6,181 nt of DNA from Alphaproteobacteria bacterium. Its GTDB lineage: Bacteria; Pseudomonadota; Alphaproteobacteria; Micavibrionales; UBA2020. The stretch lies in NCBI GenBank assembly GCA_029266795.1, contig JAQSWE010000213.1:1-6181 (forward strand), in the 5' to 3' direction. The position numbers and the translations under genes were made by a program. The notes under the pieces are model-generated. The model saw nothing but the letters and a program-made list of their open reading frames with translations, searched no databases and was not told where the DNA came from. Below, piece by piece: positions 1 through 5,440 of the stretch; the first letter of the stretch is position 1, and the number at the start of each line of letters is the position of its first letter.

Positions 1-342
1 GGCAAGGAATTGCAGACATCCGAATGCCATTTCAAGATGACGAAACTGCACGAAGAACGCCATGTGGCGACCGACCTCAAGGTCATCAAGGAATACCTCC
101 CGAAGATCAAGATGGAGATCATGTGGTATTTGCGGGGCGTGGGCGGCCAAGGCCCCTTCCCGCAATACGAAACGGACAAGCACGCCAAGCGCATCATCGA
201 GGAAGTCGTCGCCTATGTGAAGCCGATGGTAGAGAAAATGATCGAAACCAAACGCGCCCGCCAGAGCGATATCGATACCATTGAAAACTATAAATATGAA
301 TCCGGCCTGTGCCCCGGCGACCGTCCCCAGATCGAAGAATAA
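1..342 (+). CDS. C-terminal part of an unrecognised protein (5' end outside window)
   Basis: The frame is open from the first base and ends at TAA 340-342, so at least 113 residues are visible and the start probably lies upstream. An in-frame ATG at 37 is possible, but the residues before it (GKELQTSECHFK) look coding and no Shine-Dalgarno precedes it. The protein is rich in Lys, Glu, Arg and Ile and looks helical. It carries the stretches HEERHVATDLKVIKEYLPKI and WYLRGVGGQGPFPQYETD, then a helical segment (AKRIIEEVVAYVKPMVEKMI) and a short tail ending CPGDRPQIEE. There is no signal peptide or membrane segment in the visible part. I do not recognise the family and assign no function. trmFO follows on the same strand after 42 bp, but with its own promoter-like element, so an operon is not certain. 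Confidence 0.75.
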   Translation, partial: GKELQTSECHFKMTKLHEERHVATDLKVIKEYLPKIKMEIMWYLRGVGGQGPFPQYETDKHAKRIIEEVVAYVKPMVEKMIETKRARQSDIDTIENYKYESGLCPGDRPQIEE

Positions 343-348
343 ATATTA

Positions 349-377
349 TTGAAAACCAAAGACCGCCATGCTATTTC
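349..377 (+). promoter_or_regulatory. Putative sigma70-type promoter for a leaderless trmFO mRNA
   Basis: A TTGAAA box at 349-354 (five of six matches to TTGACA) is followed after exactly 17 bases by TATTTC at 372-377 (a weak -10). A start point about seven bases after the -10 would fall on or next to the A of ATG 385. No Shine-Dalgarno precedes that ATG, which fits a leaderless transcript. The TTG at 349, which could extend the trmFO frame, is explained here as part of the -35 box. The -10 match is poor, so this is an inference from spacing. Confidence 0.4.
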
Positions 378-384
378 TGACGGC

Positions 385-1761
385 ATGAAGAAACCTGTTC
401 ACATCATCGGCGCCGGCATGGCGGGTTCGGAAGCGGCATGGCAGCTGGTCAATGCGGGCGTGCCTGTCGTCCTGCATGAGATGCGTCCCGTGCAGAAGAC
501 CGAGGCGCATAGCACCGATAATTTTGCCGAACTCGTTTGCTCCAACTCTTTCCGCTCCGACGACTGGGAATATAACGCCGTTGGACTGCTGCATGAAGAA
601 ATGCGCCGCGCAAATTCCATCATCATGGGCGCAGGCGACCGGCACAAGGTTCCGGCGGGATCGGCGCTCGCGGTTGACCGCGACATGTTTTCACAGGACG
701 TCACCGATAAACTGAAAAACCATCCGCTCGTGACGGTAGAGCGCGGCGAAGTCGCAGGCCTGCCCCCTTCAGACTGGGACAGCGTTATCATCGCGACCGG
801 CCCCCTCACCTCGCCCGCACTGTCGAAGGCTGTGCTGGAGATTACGAACGAGCAAAGCCTCGCGTTCTTCGACGCCATCGCGCCGATCGTTTTCACTGAA
901 TCGATCGACATGGAAAAAGCATGGTTCCAGTCGCGCTACGACAAGCCCGGCCCCGGCGGAACGGGCAAGGATTATATCAACTGCGCCTTTGATGCGAAGG
1001 AAGACTACTACGCCTTCATCGACGCGCTGCTGGCCGCCGAAAAAACAGAATTCAAGGAATGGGAAAAAGACACCCCCTATTTCGAAGGCTGCCTGCCGAT
1101 TGAAGTCATGGCGGAACGCGGGCGCGATACTTTGCGTTTCGGCCCCATGAAACCCGTCGGCCTCGACAACCCGAAAATGGACCGCCGCCCCTGGGCGGTC
1201 GTTCAGCTGCGACAGGACAATAAACTCGGCACGCTCTACAACATCGTCGGCTTCCAGACGAAAATGAAATATGGCGAACAGACGCGCATCCTGCGCATGA
1301 TCCCGGGTCTTGAAAACGCCGAATTCGCGCGGCTTGGCGGCATCCACCGCAATACCTTCATCAACAGCCCGAAACTGCTGGACGCGAACCTGCGCCTGAA
1401 GGTGCAACCGCGCCTGCGTTTTGCGGGGCAGGTTACCGGCTGCGAAGGCTATGTCGAAAGCGCCGCTGTCGGATTGATGGCCGGACGCTTCGCCGCTGCC
1501 GAATACCACGGTCATGCCGTCGAAACGCCGCCTGTGACGACCGCGATGGGCGCGCTGCTCAACCACATCACGACAGGCGCGGAGGCTGAAACATTCCAGC
1601 CCATGAACATCAATTTCGGCCTCTTCCCGCCCATCGACGAAACGGGGCTGGTGCAGGAAGGCAAAAAGAAAGTCGAAAGCCGCGACCGCAAACGCGCCTA
1701 TGCCGTGCGCGCGCTGGCCGATCTGGATGGCTGGTTGAAAACTTATAAGGCCGCTGCCTAA
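385..1761 (+). CDS. trmFO: TrmFO, folate- and FAD-dependent tRNA (uracil-54-C5)-methyltransferase
   Basis: TrmFO makes 5-methyluridine at position 54 in the T-loop of cytosolic tRNAs, taking the methylene group from 5,10-methylene-THF and reducing it through FAD and NAD(P)H. The 458-residue product has the normal family length. Residues 4-32 form the FAD-binding Rossmann start (HIIGAGMAGSEAAWQL, then HEMRP). Other family blocks are AELVCSNSFRSDD (Cys52), GPLTSPALS near 139, FEGCLPIEVMAERG (Cys236), TLRFGPMKPVGL (249-260) and FAGQVTGCEGYVESAAVGLM (347-366). Cys52 and Cys236 correspond, as far as I can align by eye, to the two catalytic cysteines known from the Bacillus and Thermus enzymes. ATG 385 is preferred over TTG 349 because family N-termini begin just before the nucleotide-binding motif and the extra 12 residues look non-homologous. 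Its stop overlaps the 3' end of the converging minus-strand gene by 4 bp. Confidence 0.96.
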   Translation: MKKPVHIIGAGMAGSEAAWQLVNAGVPVVLHEMRPVQKTEAHSTDNFAELVCSNSFRSDDWEYNAVGLLHEEMRRANSIIMGAGDRHKVPAGSALAVDRDMFSQDVTDKLKNHPLVTVERGEVAGLPPSDWDSVIIATGPLTSPALSKAVLEITNEQSLAFFDAIAPIVFTESIDMEKAWFQSRYDKPGPGGTGKDYINCAFDAKEDYYAFIDALLAAEKTEFKEWEKDTPYFEGCLPIEVMAERGRDTLRFGPMKPVGLDNPKMDRRPWAVVQLRQDNKLGTLYNIVGFQTKMKYGEQTRILRMIPGLENAEFARLGGIHRNTFINSPKLLDANLRLKVQPRLRFAGQVTGCEGYVESAAVGLMAGRFAAAEYHGHAVETPPVTTAMGALLNHITTGAEAETFQPMNINFGLFPPIDETGLVQEGKKKVESRDRKRAYAVRALADLDGWLKTYKAAA

Positions 1762-2534
1762 GCCGCCCACCACAGCCGCAGCGCCATCAAAGGCGGCGGC
1801 AGCTTCAGCGCGGATGACAGCAAATTGTAATCCGCTTTTTCAATCTGCCGCAGATACATCGCCGCCATTTTCGCGGGCAACAGCGGCGAAGTCGTTTTCG
1901 CGGCATCCACGACGGCCTTCACAGCCGGTTTCAGCTTCTCGAATTCCTTGCCGTCGAACAATGCGTACTGGTTTGTCTCCGCCTTGTGCAGCAAGTCTTC
2001 GGGCAGGTAGCAGCGCCGTTGTTTGGAATGAGCGACCACAGCGCGCAGTAGTCCCGCCATGGCATAGGACGTTGCCGCCCCTTTTATATCATCTTCGCTT
2101 GCCTGCTTGCCCTCGATCAGCAATGCCAGTTTCAACAGCGGAGTCGTGGTGAAATCGGCGTAATGCTTCATTCCCTCCAGCGATGCGGGCAGCTTGTCTT
2201 CCAGATCAAATTCGCGGGCATAGAGCAAGCTGTCGAACAAATCGCGCGGGAGGCTATGTTTGCGGATCACCGCCGCCAACGGCTCCACCACTTCATGCCT
2301 CAGCACGGGCTTGCCGTCATAGATCGCGCCAATCGCATCGCGCCACCATTGCAGGCGGATGAGGCCGAGACGGGTTTCGGTCACCACCTCGCGCGTCTTG
2401 GCGATTTCGTGGTTGAAGGCGTAGAGCGTAAACAAATCTTCCCGCGCGGCAGGCTTCGCCAGCAGGGTTAAAAGGAAACGGTCCGGATCGTGTTTCCGGA
2501 CCGTTTCCGCACAATAAGAAAGCTGCGTATTAAT
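1758..2534 (-). CDS. NDUFAF6-like protein, squalene/phytoene synthase fold, probable non-catalytic
   Basis: The product is about 258 residues if translation begins at ATT 2534. It belongs to the squalene/phytoene synthase superfamily (COG1562) but looks like NDUFAF6, the mitochondrial complex I assembly factor: SYCAETVRKHDPDRFLLTLL near the N-terminus, LYAFNHEIAKTREVV (about 37-51), GLIRLQWWRDAI (57-68) and GLLRAVVAHSKQRRCYLPED (161-180). In true synthases the second block contains an Asp-rich DxxD and the last reads NILRDVxED; here the acidic positions are replaced by AFNHE and GLLRAVVAH, so prenyl diphosphate chemistry is unlikely. A role in respiratory complex I assembly is an inference from NDUFAF6; HpnC/HpnD-type hopanoid enzymes are less likely. 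There is no ATG, GTG or TTG near the homologous N-terminus. ATT 2534 or ATC 2540 are the only plausible starts, both overlapping the upstream gene's TAA region, with GGAG 11 or 5 bases upstream respectively. The stop TAG overlaps the trmFO stop. Confidence 0.82.
   Translation of the reverse strand: MNTQLSYCAETVRKHDPDRFLLTLLAKPAAREDLFTLYAFNHEIAKTREVVTETRLGLIRLQWWRDAIGAIYDGKPVLRHEVVEPLAAVIRKHSLPRDLFDSLLYAREFDLEDKLPASLEGMKHYADFTTTPLLKLALLIEGKQASEDDIKGAATSYAMAGLLRAVVAHSKQRRCYLPEDLLHKAETNQYALFDGKEFEKLKPAVKAVVDAAKTTSPLLPAKMAAMYLRQIEKADYNLLSSALKLPPPLMALRLWWAA
2474..2508 (-). repeat. Perfect 14-bp inverted repeat inside the NDUFAF6-like gene, terminator- or attenuator-like
   Basis: Bases 2474-2487 (GGAAACGGTCCGGA) are the exact reverse complement of 2495-2508 (TCCGGACCGTTTCC), separated by 7 bases. 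On the minus-strand transcript the hairpin would have a 14-bp GC-rich stem, a loop AACACGA and a following UUUU (2473-2470), so it resembles a short-tailed intrinsic terminator in the direction of the secreted-protein/NDUFAF6-like unit. No U tract follows on the plus strand. The same bases encode the conserved ETVRKHDPDRF segment. The repeat is certain; its function is not. Confidence 0.9.
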
Positions 2535-3231
2535 GGTGATACGGGCTCCGGAAGGCGAAGAAGGGCTTGCCGGCCTTTTCGTCGCGCGTACCGGGCTTGT
2601 CGGTCGGCAGCACGAGTTTCGGGTCGCGCAGGAAGCCGCGATAATAGCCCGTCGGGAACGGATGGTATTTGGACTGCAGTTCGACGGAGTCGATAATGCT
2701 GAGGAACAGGTTGTTCCAGCGCTCATACACTTCCGATTTCGCCGCGCAGGTGACTTCGTAACGGTTCGGGCCGTAGACGCTGCCGATCATGAAGCCGCGC
2801 ATTTTGGACACGCCGTCGCCGGTTTCCTGTTCGAATGCGATCTGCACCGCCGTTGCGTCGCCCTTGCCGCCGAGGCTGGCGGGATCATAGAAATCGAGGA
2901 TGCGCGCGTTGTTGAATTCGCTCACGCGGCTCTCCCAGAAATCGCGGTTCAGCGTCAGGCTGACCGCTTTGTCGAGGAGGTATTTGGGATAAATCTGCAG
3001 GCGGCCGTCATGATGGACCTGCATCCGGCAGGTGGCATGATCTTCACCGAGCGGGCCCGCGATGCGCAGGCGGGTATACGCGTCATCCGGCGTCTGGATG
3101 CGCCAGACATCGGGGAAGGACATGGTGTAATCATGCACAACGTCTTTCCAGACAAAAGTGTCGGCCCTGGCGGCGGGTGCCAGCGCGGTCAGCGACAGGG
3201 CAATGACGGCGGCGGCAAGAATCTTTTTCAT
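2530..3231 (-). CDS. Secreted (periplasmic) protein of unknown function with signal peptide
   Basis: The product is 233 residues. It opens with a clear Sec signal peptide: MKK, a hydrophobic core (ILAAAVIALSLTALAPA), and an ARA|D cleavage site after residue 23. The mature part of about 210 residues begins DTFVWKDVVHDYTMSFPDVW, a pattern (aromatic, Y, SFP, W) reminiscent of PsbP/DcrB-type domains, but this is only a resemblance by eye. It holds just two cysteines, Cys68 and Cys162, which could form one disulfide in the periplasm. The tail (about 190-233) is rich in Pro, Lys, Arg and aromatics and ends SPYHH. No catalytic motif is recognised. ATG 3231 is chosen because AAGGAG lies 9 bases upstream and the signal peptide begins there; the longer open frame upstream is antisense to murJ and has no protein-like signal. 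The NDUFAF6-like gene overlaps its stop, suggesting co-translation. Confidence 0.85.
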   Translation of the reverse strand: MKKILAAAVIALSLTALAPAARADTFVWKDVVHDYTMSFPDVWRIQTPDDAYTRLRIAGPLGEDHATCRMQVHHDGRLQIYPKYLLDKAVSLTLNRDFWESRVSEFNNARILDFYDPASLGGKGDATAVQIAFEQETGDGVSKMRGFMIGSVYGPNRYEVTCAAKSEVYERWNNLFLSIIDSVELQSKYHPFPTGYYRGFLRDPKLVLPTDKPGTRDEKAGKPFFAFRSPYHH

Positions 3232-3369
3232 ACCTTGAAACTCCTTCAATCTCGTCCTTGATTGTGGCCTGTTTTTGGATTCTTGGGAATAGACTAAAAG
3301 GCTGTTTTCGGTCATGTTTTTCTGTATCATGCCCCATAAGCACATAATAAGTCCGGCAACCCATAACTT
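3232..3369. promoter_or_regulatory. Divergent intergenic region between the secreted-protein gene and murJ
   Basis: These 138 bp are more AT-rich than the flanking genes and must carry promoters for both directions. For murJ, CATAAT at 3343-3348 is the best -10 candidate (five of six), but no good -35 lies at the right distance. On the minus strand, an ATGACC box followed after 18 bases by TATTCC is the best weak candidate. There is no Shine-Dalgarno before murJ. No terminator, operator palindrome or RNA gene was seen. Confidence 0.45.
3241..3246 (-). promoter_or_regulatory. Shine-Dalgarno AAGGAG of the secreted-protein gene
   Basis: On the minus strand AAGGAG sits 9 bases before ATG 3231 and fixes the start. 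Among the starts visible here it is one of only two with a good site (the other is ubiE), in contrast to trmFO, murJ and the TSUP gene, which have none. Confidence 0.8.
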
Positions 3370-4668
3370 ATGAAAAAAACCGAGAACATCGCCACCGCCG
3401 CCATGATCCTGGCGGTTAGCATCCTGGCCTCGCGGTTGCTGGGCTATGTGCGAGAAATGCTGCTGGCCTATAAATTCGGCGCGAGCGGCACGACCGATGC
3501 TTTCTACGCCGCCTTCCAGATCCCCGATATTTTGAACAACATGCTGGCGGGCGGTGAATTGTCGATCGCCTTCATCCCCCTCTATCACCGCATCATGGCG
3601 AAACACGGCGAGGAAGCCGCGCAGAAACTGATGGCGACGCTGCTGGGCAATATGGGCGCGCTCGTGATTTTGATGACGGGGCTGCTCTGGTATTACGCCG
3701 ACCCGCTCATCCGTTTCCAGTTTCCCAATTTCGATGAAAAGACGACGCAGGCAACCATCGACCTGACCCGCATCGTGCTGCCCGCGCAGATTTTCTTCAT
3801 CACGGGGGGCATCATTCAGGCCGTGCTGCTCGCGCATAAGCATTTCTATGCCGCTGCACTTGCGCCGCTGGTCTATAACCTCTGCACCATTCTGGGCGGG
3901 GTGTTGCTGTATGACAGTTACGGTATCGCCGGTTTTTCCATCGGTACGCTCATCGGCGCGGTGCTGGGGCCGTTCCTGATGCCCGTCCTGTTCAGCTATA
4001 AACATATCTCCCTGAAAATCCGCATTGCCCCGGCCGACAAGAATTTCCTGATCTACCTCGCTATCGCGGCACCCCTGATGTTCGGCACGACGCTGCTGAC
4101 GCTGGATGAATGGTATGGCCGCTGGTTCGGCGCGCTGCTGGCGACGGGAACAGTCGCGCATATTTCCTACGCCCGCCGGTTGATGCAGGTGCCGATTGCG
4201 GTGATCGGTCAGGCGATTGGCGCCGCCGCCCTGCCCACGCTGTCGAAATTATGGGCTGAGGGTAAAACGGTTGAATTGAACAAGACGCTGCTTGGTACGC
4301 TCAAAACCGGTATCGCGCTGTCGGTCCTGGCGGGCGCGGGTTTCTTTGCGCTGGCGCAGCCCATCGTCGCGCTTGTCTATGAACACGGCAAATTCACATC
4401 GACCGATACCATTATCGTCGCCGGCCTGACCGCCCTGCTCGCCTTTGCCATTCCGGGCTGGATCGTACAGCAGATCATTTCCCGCGCCTTCTACGCGCGC
4501 GGCGATACCATCCGCCCGATGATTTTGGGCAGCTTGCTGTCGGTCGCCGCCATTCCGCTTTACCTGTATCTTTCGAAAAACTATTCGCGCGCTGGCATCG
4601 CCCTGGCGGGCGAACAGGGGCTTAAGTCTTTCATTATAAAGCTGATTTCCAAGGTAATTAAGCGTTGA
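3370..4668 (+). CDS. murJ: MurJ-family lipid II flippase, C-terminally shortened
   Basis: MurJ moves lipid II across the inner membrane for peptidoglycan synthesis. The 432-residue product has the MVF/MurJ pattern: SILASRLLGYVREMLLAYKF with Arg22 and Arg28 in TM1, TTDAFYAAFQIPDI with Asp43, LAGGELSIAFIPLY in TM2, SYARRLMQVPIAVIGQAIGA in TM8 (its second Arg, residue 270, aligns with a functionally important Arg of E. coli MurJ), and SRAFYARGDTIRPM near 371-384. About eleven hydrophobic segments are present. Typical MurJ has 14 helices and more than 500 residues. Here homology stops at AGIALA (408-413), where TM12 should begin, and a short basic tail ending KLISKVIKR follows. Neither other forward frame restores the missing helices, so this is a real or assembly-derived deletion rather than a simple frameshift. 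It may be a functional variant, a paralogue or a decaying copy. No Shine-Dalgarno precedes ATG 3370. Confidence 0.88.
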   Translation: MKKTENIATAAMILAVSILASRLLGYVREMLLAYKFGASGTTDAFYAAFQIPDILNNMLAGGELSIAFIPLYHRIMAKHGEEAAQKLMATLLGNMGALVILMTGLLWYYADPLIRFQFPNFDEKTTQATIDLTRIVLPAQIFFITGGIIQAVLLAHKHFYAAALAPLVYNLCTILGGVLLYDSYGIAGFSIGTLIGAVLGPFLMPVLFSYKHISLKIRIAPADKNFLIYLAIAAPLMFGTTLLTLDEWYGRWFGALLATGTVAHISYARRLMQVPIAVIGQAIGAAALPTLSKLWAEGKTVELNKTLLGTLKTGIALSVLAGAGFFALAQPIVALVYEHGKFTSTDTIIVAGLTALLAFAIPGWIVQQIISRAFYARGDTIRPMILGSLLSVAAIPLYLYLSKNYSRAGIALAGEQGLKSFIIKLISKVIKR

Positions 4669-4693
4669 CCCAGCCTCGCGCGCTCCCTATCCT
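4665..4693 (+). promoter_or_regulatory. Sigma70-type promoter, probably giving a leaderless TSUP-ubiE mRNA
   Basis: TTGACC (4665-4670, five of six) and TATCCT (4688-4693, four of six) are separated by exactly 17 bases. The expected start point, about seven bases beyond the -10, is the A of ATG 4700. The sequence between (GCCCCC) has no ribosome binding site, so a leaderless transcript is the simplest reading. The murJ stop codon TGA (4666-4668) lies inside the -35 box. Confidence 0.6.
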
Positions 4694-4699
4694 GCCCCC

Positions 4700-5440
4700 A
4701 TGACCGAGGAACTGTTTTTCTTCATCGCCGCAGGTTTTATCGCGCAGTTGATCGACGGATCGCTGGGCATGGCTTATGGCGTCACGGCCTCCAGTATCCT
4801 GCTCGGCATGGGCCTGCCACCTGCGGTCGTCAGCTCCACCGTCCATGCGGCGGAATGTTTTTCGACCGGCGCATCGGCAGCATCGCACCACATCTTCGGC
4901 AACGTGCATAAAAAACTGTTCAAGCAGCTGGTCGTGCCGGGCGTGGCGGGCGCGGTGGTCGGCGCGTATATCCTGACGCAGCTGGATGGCGACGTCATCA
5001 AGCCCTATATCGCGGGCTACCTGCTGCTGATGGGCATCGTGATTATCTTCAAGGCCTTCAAGAAAATCCCGCAAAAGGATGTGAACAAGCACATCACACC
5101 GCTCGGATTTTTCGGCGCGCTGATCGACACCATTGGCGGCGGTGGCTGGGGGCCGATTGTTGCGTCCAACCTCGTCGCGCGCGGGCAGGATGTGCGCAAC
5201 ACCGTCGGCTCCGTCAATGCGGCGGAATTTTTCGTGACGCTCGCGGCGTCGCTGACATTTCTGTTCACCATCGGATTTTCGCATCCGGAAGTCATCGTCG
5301 GCCTTGCCATCGGCGGCGTGCTGGCCGCGCCCATCGCGGCCTACCTGACGAAGCGCATTCCGGTGAAGCCGTTCATGATCGCTGTCGGCCTGCTCGTTAT
5401 CGGCCTCAGCATCCGCACCATGTGGAAGGTATGGGGATGA
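4700..5440 (+). CDS. TSUP (TauE/SafE, DUF81) family inner-membrane permease
   Basis: TSUP proteins are inner-membrane transporters, several of which export sulfite or organosulfur anions; the substrate here cannot be told from sequence. The 246 residues form eight hydrophobic segments, at about 5-38, 40-65, 72-95, 102-122, 132-160, 163-192, 195-220 and 222-245. The family's internal duplication is plain: FIAQLIDGSLGMAYG with VSSTVHAAECF in the first half matches FFGALIDTIGGGGWG with VGSVNAAEFF in the second. Length is normal for the family. The gene begins 31 bp after the murJ-like stop with its own promoter-like element and no Shine-Dalgarno. It overlaps ubiE through ATGA (5437-5440), so the two are probably co-translated. 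Confidence 0.9.
   Translation: MTEELFFFIAAGFIAQLIDGSLGMAYGVTASSILLGMGLPPAVVSSTVHAAECFSTGASAASHHIFGNVHKKLFKQLVVPGVAGAVVGAYILTQLDGDVIKPYIAGYLLLMGIVIIFKAFKKIPQKDVNKHITPLGFFGALIDTIGGGGWGPIVASNLVARGQDVRNTVGSVNAAEFFVTLAASLTFLFTIGFSHPEVIVGLAIGGVLAAPIAAYLTKRIPVKPFMIAVGLLVIGLSIRTMWKVWG

Noticed and set aside
769..1773. 334-codon minus-strand frame opposite trmFO
   Set aside because: trmFO is certain from its motifs; the antisense product has the Arg/His/Phe-rich look of a GC-rich shadow frame.
1762..1800. GCCGCC ... GGCGGC pair after trmFO as a terminator
   Set aside because: Short arms, long loop, no U tract, and it lies inside the opposing coding sequence.
1758..2726. Start of the NDUFAF6-like protein at ATG 2726
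   Set aside because: The extra 64 residues are Ser/Arg/Pro/Cys-rich and lie out of frame within the well-supported secreted-protein gene.
3235..3249. Small inverted repeat (TTGAA, 5-base loop, TTCAA) with the Shine-Dalgarno in its loop, next to another 5-bp pair
   Set aside because: Five-base arms are expected by chance in an AT-richer leader, so no riboswitch or thermometer claim is justified.
2533..3261. 242-codon plus-strand frame opposite the secreted-protein gene
   Set aside because: No family resemblance or start signal, whereas the minus strand has a signal peptide and ribosome binding site.
2530..4161. Long minus-strand frame of 543 codons spanning the secreted-protein gene and running antisense through murJ
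   Set aside because: Only the part from ATG 3231 has a signal peptide and a Shine-Dalgarno. The upstream part is Gln/Arg/His-rich shadow sequence opposite a well-supported murJ.
4658..5284. 208-codon minus-strand frame opposite the TSUP gene
   Set aside because: The TSUP product shows eight helices and the family's internal repeat; the antisense frame shows only biased charged residues.
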